From Amborella trichopoda (taxonomy: Eukaryota > Streptophyta > Magnoliopsida > Amborellales > Amborellaceae): a DNA stretch of 64,000 nt. Positions 35,194-45,879 of this stretch are shown here, piece by piece (the stretch's first letter is position 1; each line of letters opens with the position of its first letter). The position numbers were made by a program, and so were the translations under genes. Location: contig NW_006499827.1 of the NCBI RefSeq assembly GCF_000471905.2, positions 1,584,061 to 1,648,060 of the forward strand, written 5' to 3'. The notes beneath the pieces were generated by a model, which was not told where the DNA came from, did no database searches, and saw nothing but the letters and a program-made list of their open reading frames with translations.

Positions 35194-35662
35194 TGGGGGT
35201 GGTATTGGGTCCGATCGATCTGCTGATCAGTCAAATCGCATAGACTTGGGTATGAGTCTGGACCCAAACGTCTGTAGGCGAAAGTAGCAAAGGGAGGTCG
35301 GGTTTGGGTCCAGCTTTGAAAAAATTGCGCGACCTAGATCCGAAGTCATCGGACTTGGATCCAGACCCAAAAATATAATGTGGGACTTGGAACTAGATCT
35401 AGATCCGACCTAAAAATCAAAATATCTATATCTTTAAATATATTTTATAAATTGAGACCCAAAAATATAATGTGGATTTCAGACCCAGACCCAGGCCCGG
35501 ACCCGACCGGACTTGATAGGACCCAGATTTGGACTTGAACCTAACCCGCCGGGTCCAATTTTTTGATCCATATCGGACCTGGGTTGGGTCTACCAGTCGG
35601 GACTGGGCCAATTGCCAATACTTGACCAAGATTGGATCTTGAGTCTATGTCCACATCTATCC
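35194..35662. repeat. Degraded hAT-like MITE, GACCCGGACCC-rich
   Basis: GGGGGTGGTATTGGGTCCG at the left and CAGACCCAGACCCAGG / CGGACCCGACCGGAC inside match the element at 58665, including AAAATATAATGTGGATTT. The right end (ATGTCCACATCTA) is eroded and no TSD is visible. Confidence 0.55.
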
Positions 35663-35754
35663 AGGACTTATCGTGGCGACTCGGGTCTAATATATGCAAA
35701 CCTCACCTCACCCAAACTGATATAAATCACAATCCATATAAATACTGAAAAAGT

Positions 35755-35822
35755 TTATATAGAGCCGAGGCTCTAAATGCTCAAATTAGGGCCTACCTCA
35801 AAAATTTCACTAGGAGGGTGGA
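35755..35822. repeat. Truncated end of a MULE-like MITE
   Basis: AAAAAGTTTATATAGAGCCG, then AGGCTCTAAATG and TTTCACTAGG: the left terminus of the 14088 family, broken off abruptly. The following sequence is unrelated. Confidence 0.55.
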
Positions 35823-35829
35823 AGTGATT

Positions 35830-36365
35830 GAGAAAGTATTACTGTAATAAGAATATAGTAAAGACTTCTCACATATTACAGTAATTAAATTACCATAATA
35901 GTTCAAATTATGGCATTAGTTCAAATTGGTAAAGACTCTCTATCATTTTATTAGTTGTAAAGCTTCAAACTGAAGTTAATGTTAAGGCGACCCTCTCTCT
36001 TTTTAAAAAATCCATGTTCCCATGGAAGCATGATGTGGATCTACTCTCTCGCTCTAAAATACTTTATTTAGGAGTGTTATTGTTCTAAAATTTTGAGAAC
36101 CATATAAAAATTAAGTGGAGATTATATATTAAAAATATGAGATTTGAAAAATACAGCTAGTATGGATTTTTGTCGAAGGAGTAAATAGATAGTAAACTCG
36201 AAAAAGTAGAAAATCATTTGTTACGAGGCTTGGGCAATATTATGGTAACTAAATTACTGTAATACTACTTTAAGGCATTACGGTATTTTAATTACCATAA
36301 TACTCATTCAACTTATAACGGTATTTAAAATACCATAATGTTCACTACGGTAAAAAAAAACTACT
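35830..36365. repeat. AT-rich inverted-repeat region, ATTACGGTA/TACCATAAT motifs
   Basis: Repeated, mutually inverse motifs (ATTACTGTAATA, AATTACCATAAT, ACGGTATTTTAATTACC, ACGGTATTTAAAATACC) suggest a foldback MITE or two adjacent ones. Boundaries not resolved. Confidence 0.4.
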
Positions 36366-36681
36366 ATTTTTGTCCAAAAAAAGCAGAAAATTGAGAAAAA
36401 AGGCGTACACAAATTGAAAAAATTAAATTTTTTTTCTAATTTTATTAAAATATAAGTATATTAACAATAATTTCTCTTAAAAAATCACGGCCTCTATTAA
36501 CCCTAGCGTTTTCGAAAAATTTATAAATAAGTACCCCTGTACATAGGAGCACGCCACCGGAACACATTTTCATCTGACACCTGATAAATCAAATATCCTA
36601 CTCACGGGTACCTTGAAATCATGGCAATTTTGAGTCTCTCTCTATTGGACTCTCTCTCTAATCACTTTTCTTTATTTGCAG

Positions 36682-37071
36682 TGGACAAACCCATTCCTTC
36701 AACACCAACACAAGAACCCAACGCCGCCCACCATCTAGGGTTCACCTCTCAAGCAAGTTGCCCTTACTTCCTTAACAGATTCTTCTGGTTTAGAACTTAG
36801 CCTTTAACTATAACCGCTGTTTCAATACAAATTTGTGATGTGCCCCCGGCCGCCTCATGGCTGCGATTTTACCTACTCGACGCTTCTTCTCGGAAGGGCA
36901 CACATTGGGGATTCGCGTTGAATCCATGGGCTTTCAATGCGAAGGAGCGTGTTCTTATTACTATTTCTGCAAATTCAGGTGCTGAATCTGTTTTTGCCAT
37001 ACATATTGTTAGCGCAGTGAAGATATTTTATGAGGAAACCCTCCCTTCTTTTCATGGCCATGACACTGCAG
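36682..37071 (+). pseudogene. Third OPT copy: decayed exon 2 only
   Basis: It is preceded by the same TTATTTGCAG acceptor and opens with TGGACAAACCC, as exon 2 of both other copies. It contains recognisable FLNRFFWFRT, LNPWAFNAKE, RVLITISANSG and SAVKIFYEETL blocks and ends at the same CAG/GTGAGT donor. About 100 nt are missing before the FLN block, the reading frame shifts several times, TAG interrupts after FRT, and the NPG motif is NPW. Exon 1 and exons 3-7 were not found nearby. Confidence 0.85.
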
Positions 37072-38440
37072 GTGAGTTTGGGTTTTCTTTCTTACATTTT
37101 ATTACTTTTTCCTTATCTGCCTTTAAATTGGTAAAATGCGTATTTATATGTGTGTATGTGTTTTTTTGCCCCTTCTGTCAGTAAAATGGGGTTTTTCCTT
37201 GTCACTATGTTACCTTTTATATTGGTGGTATAATATGATCATATGGTCATCACAACCCAAACTCCATTGTCACTATGTTACCTTTTAGAAGCACTGAGTC
37301 TACCTCACACTTTAATTAAAGAAATGAACAATTGAATTAAATAAATTCTTCATCTATCCCATTTATTTGAAACTGATAAACGCCCTGGTCATGATTGGGG
37401 CTGCCAATCAGGTTGGCCTGCGGCCAACAAGCCAGGCTCGGACTGGGCTTACTGGCCAAAACAATTATCAGTCTGCGCCTGGGTCATCCTTGGCCCGCCT
37501 AGAAATCTTATGTAATATTCACTTTTGCATATATCAGCAGTAGAATGGGCTTCACAAGTTTTAACCCACGTCCTTTTTCCTTAGGCGAAAATGATATATT
37601 CTAAAAAATTTATTTTTACAAAGCGATTCAAAGCCATATTCTTTGTTTAACTCCTGTGCTCTATCAAAAGACAAAGGTTTTAGAAAATGTCTTATGATGC
37701 AAATTTGAGGTCCTTCATGTAAACTAGGAAATTGTTGAAAGTAGGTTCCAATATGACAGCAAATGCTTGAATGCTTGTACTGAATCTATTAAGAAAAGGT
37801 CAGGTTAACAAATATTGAGCCTCTCGTTGTACAAAGACATATAAATACACTGTTGGGATTTTGTGGGGCTAAATTAAAACACAATGAGTAAACATTAAAA
37901 ATTGGGCCCTTAAGTTTGAGGGATGATTTGATTACTGTATAAATGTATGAATAAAGATTTCCTTTTTTTTTATTCTGCAACTTTTGTTCTTGGTAGTACC
38001 CTCTATAAAAGTACAACTTTATAAATTACATGAGAGAAAAGCCTTGGGATGGAGCTGCTATATAAAATTTAAGACATAAATAGAGAACTTGCATCAAACG
38101 AAATGATTTTGATGCGGTGACCTCAAGGTTGCAACACTAGTGCAACTTGACAACGTTATTTTTGCAGCAAGAAATAATGCCATTGTGGTATACCAGTTTG
38201 ACTTATAATATATTTTTCTTAATGAAAAATAATGTCACATATCTCAAGATAAGGTACTCATTTCTTCATGGGGAAACATATTATGCTCTTTGCATGCACA
38301 ACCTATGTGGTTCACAAATCAATCATTCATGGAGGCCAGCTGCCATCTCAATAAGAAATTTCAGCCACCAATCATGTAGAAATATAGTAGAATAATGATA
38401 GGCAAAACATTTGGTGAGTCTAAGGGTGCAATGGAATGGT
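37072..38440. other. Gene-free stretch after the third OPT fragment
   Basis: A GC-rich patch with GGCCTGCGGCCAAC and AAGCCAGGCTCGG (about 37385-37500) looks like a transposon end. The rest is AT-rich with no recognised exon; in particular, no OPT exon 3. Confidence 0.45.
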
Positions 38441-38449
38441 ATCCGCCGG

Positions 38450-38946
38450 TCGTCATTTTGGGAACCTTAGGGACATGATCAATGTTTCAGAAAATGCTAG
38501 TCGGCCGGCTCAGCACCTAGGCCGGAGCCTAGAACCTTAGGCATCTTGAGTTGAAAATCTTTTAGGAATTGTGCTATTCAAACGCACATTTATGAAGATA
38601 TTTATGTTAATTTTGTAGTTTTTTGCATTTGTATGTCTTGCAACTTACTTTTTTCATGTAGATATATAAGAATGAATGTTAAAGCACATTCGAAACTTCA
38701 AATCATTGAAAATTTAGTGAAAAAGCATAACTAACTCCATAGGGTATTAGTCTCCAACTCTCCAATCTGTACTCCATAGTGACATCCAATCATGATACAA
38801 AATTACACATGATCAATGTTCTTCTGTGTGTTTGATGTCGGTTGAGCTGGAAATCACGACAAAAATCTTCTAATACCTTCACTAGCCCCCTAAAACAAAG
38901 TCCACGAATAAAGGGTAAGCTTTTGGATGCTTCTTCGAACCTCATA

Positions 38947-38977
<31 letters not shown>

Positions 38978-39290
38978 TTTTCAATTCAAAGAAATTTGCA
39001 AACTGAATCGATTTAGGGTTTGTTTAGATTTGATTTTTTTTCATTTTGGGGGGGTTGTTTACCCCAAACACCCTTTCTAGTATATTTTGTGGGTCAAAAT
39101 GATCCAAACTGCCCTTAGGACCTTCTTTATTTCCACAAAAAAGGGCCTAGGCTCTAGGCACTCACCTAGGCCGACACCACTTGGGCGGGCACCTTGGTAT
39201 TGGTGCCCAGGGATGGCAGCCAGGCCTAGGCATGCGACCTAGGGCCCTTTGAGCTCCTAGGTGCTTGGTGGCCAGTTTTAAAATATGGAC
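38450..39290. repeat. CCTAGG-rich repeat, probable degraded hAT-type element
   Basis: CACCTAGGCCGGAGCC, GGGCCTAGGCTCTAGG, CACCTAGGCCGACACC and CAGGCCTAGGC recur as clustered direct and inverse motifs, as in sub-terminal regions of hAT elements. A (TA)n tract followed by T12 lies at about 38944-38981. TIRs resembling ATGTTTCAGAAAA and TTTTAAAATAT are only tentative. Confidence 0.45.
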
Positions 39291-39735
39291 ATGATAGAAA
39301 GCTAAGCTCTCCGTTTCTCTCTCTAAAATAGGGTAGATTTTACTTCTCTTCCTCTCTCCAAGATAGGGCTGATTGAGTTCTCATGTTATCTCTATGATAC
39401 AGGAGCCTCTCTCTCAAATGCAGGGGCCTATTAAGCTCACCCCCTCTCTAAACCAGCCCAGGACTAGGTGTGCGGCCTAGGGCCCTTTGGGTGCCTAGGC
39501 GTTGGGCGGCTTGGTTTTAAACAATGGACATGATAGAAAGCTGAGCTCTCCATTTCTCTCTGTAAAACAGGGTAGATTTTGTGTCCTGTCCTCTCACCAA
39601 GATAGGGTTGGTTGAGCTCTCCCAATCTTTCTAATACAGGAGTCTCTCTCTCAAATGTAGGGGCCTGTTGAGCTCACCCTCTCTTTAAAACCACACACAC
39701 TCTCCCCCCCCCCTCCAAATCACAATAGAAAGCTG
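39289..39735. repeat. Tandem duplication, unit about 245 bp, CT-rich
   Basis: GGACATGATAGAAAGCT, CTCTCC(A/G)TTTCTCTCT, AGGGTAGATTTT, CTCTCAAATG and GAGCTCACCC occur in the same order at about 39289-39450 and 39527-39690. The first half of a third unit (AATAGAAAGCTGATC) begins near 39725. Confidence 0.75.
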
Positions 39736-39984
39736 ATCTATCCTTTCTCTAAAATAAGATATGTTGACCAAACCACATCTCTCTTTCCAAAAAAGGAAAC
39801 TATGAGATCGTCCTTTGTTTCTCTAATATGGGGCATATTGAGCTTGCTTATTCTCTCTCTCTCTAGAACCACTCTTTCCCTCTTTATCCGTGTCGTGGTG
39901 TGGAGGTGGCAATCCAGGTCACTACTGTGACTCTTCCTACTTTATGTGATCTCCATTTCTGGTGCTTGCCATTTCCTCTGAATT

Positions 39985-40135
39985 CTTCTTAGGAAGAGGT
40001 TTTTGAAACATTGGAGCATGCTTTAAGGGAGAAAACCATAGATGAAAGAACTGTGAAGTTGTGGGTGTATAAGAGTAATCAAACAAAGCGTGGGCTTACT
40101 AACTCTACTATTGTAGCTAAAGAGCTTGGGTACTT
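39985..40135 (+). other. Exon-like fragment, unidentified
   Basis: After a plausible acceptor (TTCTTCTTAG at about 39982-39991) an open frame reads EEVFETLEHALREKTIDERT, then VKLWVYKSNQTKRGLTN and VAKELG. The amino-acid mix looks like a real soluble helical protein and not AT noise. I do not recognise the family. The frame runs into T-rich sequence and no partner exon was found, so it may be a stranded gene fragment. Confidence 0.35.
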
Positions 40136-40319
40136 TTTGTTCTCATCGTTATCTCCTCATTTTTTACACTCTGGTGCTCTCTTTCTCCTCATCATAACCT
40201 TACTCCATCTTTGATTCTTTCCTCATGATTTCCTTGCTTCCTTTGGTGCTTTCTCTCTCAACACTTCCGTCTCTCTTGTAATTCTCTCCTCGCAATTTCC
40301 TTACTCTCTTTGGTACTTT

Positions 40320-40390
40320 CTCCTTCCTCCCTCCTCCCCCCCCCCCCACCACCCACCCCAAAAAAAAAAAAAAAAAAACAAAAAAAGCCA
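40320..40390. repeat. Poly-C / poly-A low-complexity tract
   Basis: A run of C, then CACC units, then a long A run. The 63-codon minus-strand frame here is its translation. Confidence 0.85.
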
Positions 40391-41859
40391 CCCTCTTTCA
40401 CCCTAATTACTAATTCACCGAATTAACGAGTTTTGATGCCAAAACTCTTTAACTCTTTAGGTCTAACAGACTTGGAAATTTCAAACTTCAAGTTTGAAAG
40501 ATTTGTTCCAAACCCAATTTTTTTTTATTAAAACAAAAAATTGCTCGAGATTTACAGAAGTTTCTCAAATGGTCCTCCTGCCAACCCCTTTCCCCTTTTT
40601 GAGGGGGGAGAAAGACCTTTTTTTTTTCTGGGTAATTCAATGGGGATTAGTTCCCTACTTCGTTGTAGGAAGGGAACTGAAGACGTCACGTTGTGGAAAC
40701 CCACCACCTTGACCAGCTAGCCTTGAGCCCATCCTTAGGAAAAAAAACTTTTTTCCCCCATGTTTCTGCCCTCCGATAGGGGCTTGGGGGCGAGCGCTTG
40801 GCCGCACTTAGGCTGACTAGTCGCTGGCCTAGGGGTCCACCGCCTATGGTGAGTTGCTTAGGATTCTCCTGCCTAGTCGGTCATTGCGTCTGGCTTTAAA
40901 TACACTGAATTGGACTTAGACCTTTTAGAAAGAAGGTTTCCCCATTAGAAGAAATGCTTTTAAAGGTGACAAGACCATTATTGCAAATATTTGCATTGTG
41001 TTAGAGTGAGCCACGTGGTTCTCATTTACAATATAATAATCATGGTAGAAGTAAGAAATGTTCATAATTAATTGCCCAATATAGAAGCTATACTCCTTAC
41101 AGATACGGTTTAGATTCCAGACCATGTCTTCTACCTTTGTAATCTTAAATATATCTTGTACATTTAGTATCTGTGTGAACAAATGGTCTTGTTAATATTG
41201 CTAATACATAGTCAAGGAACATTTTATGATCTTTGACACTTGAATAAACTTTGATATGATGTAAACCAGGCGATTTCCTGCATGAGAAGTTCACCTCACT
41301 GATCAAGATATTATTTTATTATGCATATTTGCAGTTTTTTGAATTATTCCTTGTGGCAACATTTGAATCATCCCAAATATCATGTACAGCTTTTTCAAAT
41401 GCTTGGCACATGTAAATGACACGAGCGAGCAAATATATAGCTCTTCCAAAGCATGCTTCTTGAAGGACTCAAACCAACAGTTAATGCTGACACCACTTTT
41501 GGGTGCTCATATCCTTAGTGATTGTACTAACGAAGCGTTTCTGTAATTGATGAAATTAACACATGTATGTGGTTCTCATCAGCTGTTGCTTTAAACTGTC
41601 CCACTCTGATCTTATCAGTGGGGTCTTTGAGGAAATGCCCTATAATTTGGTTGCACTTAACACTGTTACTTACAATTGTATAATTGATGCATATGTCAAG
41701 GCAGGATGCTCAAAGATATGGAAAAGTCTCTTACTGCCTACAAGATCTTTACACTATGAATTGTCTTATCTAGGCTTGCGGTAACTATGGGCCGATTGAG
41801 GAAATGTAGAAGTGGTATGATGAATTTCATCATATTGGTGTTGAGCTATTTATTTAGAC

Positions 41860-42971
41860 CATAGTTACCGGTAGTGCACATGTGGGGGTCCGCTTTTGCC
41901 CCCTAGTCTCGATCCCATCCACCGAGTGACCGGATCTCAATTCCATACGCTTCCTTGTATATTTGGATCTCATACCTAGAGTTATGGGAACTCGATTCCT
42001 ATTATTTGGGAATGAGTTCCCTAGCAAGTGGGATCCAGATCCGTATGCCCAAGATCATGGCTCCAATATCACTCAGAACCACGATTCCATCATACCAGGA
42101 ACCGAGTATCCTATACCATGGGAGCAAGCTACGCCTACACAATTTATTTTATTCGTATAAAGTATTCGGCTTTCCTCAAATCATCTAGCAATTGCTAGAT
42201 GGTTCCCAGAATTTTAGCCTAAAGCAATCAACCTAGTGTGGTGTTTTGAGTCTTTTGACTGAGGGAGGAATATACAATATGCTTGTGCATGAGCACAATA
42301 CATGTTCTCAATCATCGATTACAAACTTAGTCGAAATGGGAAATCTAGCCCATCCTTGAGTGTCAATAGTATAGACCTGAAAGGGTCAATCTTGCCCAGC
42401 ATCGAGTGCCAGTTTAGAGAAGGGTATTGTATAATTAAGGGGTAGTAGTGCACAGTATACCACAAGAATATTGCTTACTGAATTTGGTGTGAAATCATGC
42501 TCCAATTCATCACAATAAGGCTTTTCACTGAATTCGATATGAAATCATGCTCCAATGCACACCAATACTATTGTTTGCTGAATTTGGTATGAAATCATGC
42601 TCCAATGACATCAAAAATTCAAAGGCAATCTCAATGCCATGATTTTTATTACATTGATACCTTGGAACCGTGGATTTGGAAAGAGTTAAACATGCTATCT
42701 AATGGAACTCGCTCCCAGTTTAAAATATAAAGAAATAGTGAACTCCAGAAACCTTGATCCTAAGAACGGCACAATTTGATCCCTTTTGGTAGGGAACCCG
42801 CTCCCGTCCGGATAGCAATGTACTCCGCTCCCTATAAGTCATGGAACTCACTCCCATCCCTAGGCCATGTACAAAGCTCGCTCGGCTGCTTAGGGAACTT
42901 CGAGCTAGACTTGCTCTGCGCTCTCGTTCCAGTTCTTGGAACTTCTCACATTCCCATTCCCAGTAACTATG
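41860..42971. mobile_element. hAT-like element, 1112 bp, in PPR pseudogene A
   Basis: It starts CATAGTTACCGG and ends CCAGTAACTATG, a clear TIR. The flanks are ATTTAGAC (41852-41859) and ATTCAGAC (42972-42979), an 8-bp duplication with one change. The sub-terminal zones are full of GGAACTCG/GATTCC-type motifs in both orientations. The homologous site in arm B (near 54985) has no insertion. A 60-bp tandem repeat lies inside. No transposase seen. Confidence 0.75.
42430..42612. repeat. Tandem repeat, three units of about 60 bp
   Basis: TGAATTTGGTGTGAAATCAT, then GCTCCAAT, with small changes (TTCGATATG, TTTGGTATG), occurs three times inside the hAT-like element at 41860. Confidence 0.85.
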
Positions 42972-43689
42972 ATTCAGACTCTTACTTTTTAATCAAGTCT
43001 TATGATAGAGCTACTATGCATCAGAAAATGATGTTAGTAATGGATTTTATGAGGAGGCGGTATTTCTCACCAACAACTATGAAATAATAATGATATAAAT
43101 AAACTTGTAAGTTACCAAACAAGAAAGTTAAATTAACTACTTGAGTCATGCTGGTCCATTTGCCTCATTTTATCTTCACCTCAAGCAGCCCATACTTTTC
43201 TGGTGTAAGTTTGAACAATAGTTGAAAATGTTACATTATCGGGCTTGCATTGCTTTTCTTTATCATTAAAAACATCTCCATTTCCAAATCTCTAGCACTG
43301 GCATATGCACTGAAGATGCCGTTGAAAAGTGGGTTATTAAAGTGGGTTATCCACCATCTCAATATCGATGCATCTATTTCAGATCCTCCTTTACTCCGTC
43401 CATTGACAAAATAGATAAGTGATACAATTGGGTTTCACATCATGCATTTTCATCATGCAGAAAATACCCTCCGTTGCATGCAATGTTTCAAGATTGGCAG
43501 TAATAGAGAAACTCTTGCCCGGGTACCTTTATATCTATTTATATCTACAGATAAGATTTTAAGCTCATTGATAGTCACATACAGTGATGCACATGCATTC
43601 TCATGTACCATGTTTTACCCTTGTTATTTGTGTCAATTTTACATCTTTATTCATGGAGCTGTAATCAACTGTTGATTTTGTCATCTGCC

Positions 43690-44540
43690 AAATTGGAAAT
43701 TTAATTGGGAGAGTTTGTGCTTAGAGTGAGATTCTACTACTCAATAAATTGCCAAGTAGAGAGCTGTGAAATGCACGTGAGTTTAGAACTAAGAAACGAA
43801 ATATAATTGCTTTCAAGGAAGAAACAACTTTTGAGATTTATGCATGTCTAGTTCTAGGTGTTACTCTTTGTTCCATGGACAAAGAGTAGGTGTTCTCTAG
43901 GTGCCTTTTAGGGTTAAGCATCATCACAACCACCATTGTTATTATGATTTTCTATCCTATTGAATATTTCCAATCGTTGTTTGCTGATTTGCACACTGGC
44001 AATTGTGAGAAGAACATGGCAGCATGGGTTCCAATTTTATGTGTTCCAAATCAATTTTTTTTTTGTCGGCTTTTCTTTTCAGGTATTATTTTGTATATAT
44101 TTCTCTCGTTACGTTTTTTAGTAGTGTTGGTATCATACTCAAATACTGGGTTGAGAGTTGATTAATATAATGGATGGAGATGCATTTTTATAAAAAAAAC
44201 AAGAAGAAGAAATAGGTGGAGATAACTTGAATCTAGGGGTTCCTATTTGGTTAATGATGAACTATAGTTATGGGTAGTGAGTGGTATAGAGCTTTATAAA
44301 CTCACTTTATAAACTCACTTTATAAGTGGATCTTGTGTTTGATTTCCCAGCATATGTTGCTGAAAAAGAAGGGTTGCTAATTTATAAGCTGACAGAGCAT
44401 AAAGGACAAATTTGCGAGGGATACAATTTGACGTTACCAAAAGCAGACAACCCTTTATTCTACTGCTGCCTGGTGGATTGGCAGTGCAAAGTGAATTATA
44501 TGTTTCAGGTAATTTTTTTCCCCTAAACCTTTGATTTACA
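43690..44540. other. Segment of arm A without counterpart in arm B
   Basis: Arm B passes directly from the equivalent of 43690 (TTTGCCAATTTG, 55670) to that of 44540 (about 55690-55735), so roughly 0.85 kb was gained in A or lost in B. It includes the exon-like fragment at 44344-44508. No TIR/TSD pair was recognised. Confidence 0.45.
44344..44508 (+). other. Exon-like fragment with a second, partial copy at 44645-44735
   Basis: Between TTTCCCAG and CAGGTAATTT an open frame reads AYVAEKEGLLIYKLTEHKG, then QICEGYNLTLPKADNPLF and CLVDWQCKVNYMFQ. Bases for the QICEGYN..LPKADNP..CLVDW part recur about 250 bp downstream (44645-44735) and hit a TGA after DWH. It looks like a genuine coding exon, partly duplicated, but I do not know the protein. 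Confidence 0.4.
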
Positions 44541-45879
44541 ATTGAATGTAGAATTTCCCAATTAATGTATGATTCTTATTAAATATTTTCTCTCTTTCTT
44601 TGTATCTTTAAAATTTTGCAGGTTTTGTTCTATATTTGTTGTGGCTTCTTGGTAACAAATTTGCGAGGGATACAATGTGACGTTACCAAAAGCTGACAAC
44701 CCTTTACTCTACCGCTGCCTGGTGGATTGGCATTGATACTATCCATGTTTTACCGGGATACCATGTCTTGGGGAGTCATTCGAGACTATGTTGCTCCTCT
44801 GGTAGACATGATTTGAAATTTAGACCATACCAGCATGAGTTTCCCAAAAAATAGTTGTTGGATCGCGTTCAACCTAGTTATGTCTTATGAAATATATAAG
44901 CCCTAGCAAACCAAGTGTGAACTCTACTAACAAGAAGCTGTCTTCCATGTGTGTCAATAATTGCCACTTTGAGCTCCTTTGGCGACCAATGCTTAACAAA
45001 AGTCTCAAACATTGGTAGCTGCTTGTATCTCCCTAGATTCCATGTGAGGGGTAAGTAAGGAGGAGATGATCCATGCCACCTTGTCATCTTGGCAAAATAG
45101 TTTGCTAAATAGTTGAGTCCAAACTGCTTTTTGCTCAAGCAAGTTTGGTGCGTTGTAGTTGGTGACCTAATTCCAGATCAGGATGCCTCCATTATTGGTT
45201 TAATAATGGTTATCTTTAGACGTTATTATTGACATCAAAATATAAAATACAAAGCTACTCCCAGGTCTAGTCTCTCTCTCTCTCTTTTAATTTGCTGATG
45301 GTTCTTCTACATAAGGGTCGACCATTGGGCCCTTATGCAGAAATAATTCAGTCAAAAGAGCTTGAAACCTAAAATTTTTCAAGAATTTAGAATCGGATGT
45401 AGTATTGGCATTAGATTTAATGCTAACCGATCTATATCTAGGAAAATCATTGTTTTTTCAAGAGACATAAGATATTGAATTACTTTGGGAATACTTGTAT
45501 ACTCATGTTTGCTATTGAAAGTTCAATTAGATTATATTTCCTTCTTTATCAGTTATCTCTCTCTTTATCTCTTTCTCTCGTTTTAGTGGTAGGATTCAAA
45601 CTTGGAATGTAGTATTGCAATCATCAACACTTTAACCGACAAGTTTTAGCGAGTGTGGTGAAGATGGATTGATGGTTTTCAATCTTTTTGGTTTTCTTTT
45701 TATTTTCTGATGGCAAAAAAGTTATTATATGCAAGGAGACACCAGCAAAAACTAAAGACAAGAAGCAACAGAAATGGGAAACTGCACATCATTTCAATTG
45801 CTTTCAAAAACTAAATGGGTATTTTCTCTTAGAGTGACTTGGCAAAATTTCCTATTTTTTGGTCAAGCTTTAGCAAAAG

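Larger units (their letters stand above)
41337..43090 (+). pseudogene. PPR-like pseudogene A, interrupted by a hAT-like element
   Basis: Short stretches, out of frame with each other, spell P-class pentatricopeptide repeats: VFEEMP then LNTVTYNCIIDAYVKAGCSK (41620-41712), a WYDEFHHIGVE-like piece (41810-41842), and after the insertion LIKSYDRATMHQK then VMDFMRRRYFSP (42990-43075). The last piece strongly recalls the IKSYGKAGMYEKM / FMKKRFFSPT signature I associate with At3g53170-type PPR proteins (from memory, not searched). Such proteins bind organellar RNA. Frames are broken many times, there is no start, and the middle is split by 41860-42971. Confidence 0.7.

Noticed and set aside
36840..37184. 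114-codon frame as a small transporter-like gene
   Set aside because: It is the out-of-frame remains of OPT exon 2 followed by intron-like sequence.
44878..45138. 86-codon minus-strand frame with a partial counterpart at 56202-56429 (HTW.A..YIFH)
   Set aside because: The similarity is explained by the segmental duplication; frames differ outside the shared DNA and I recognise no protein family.
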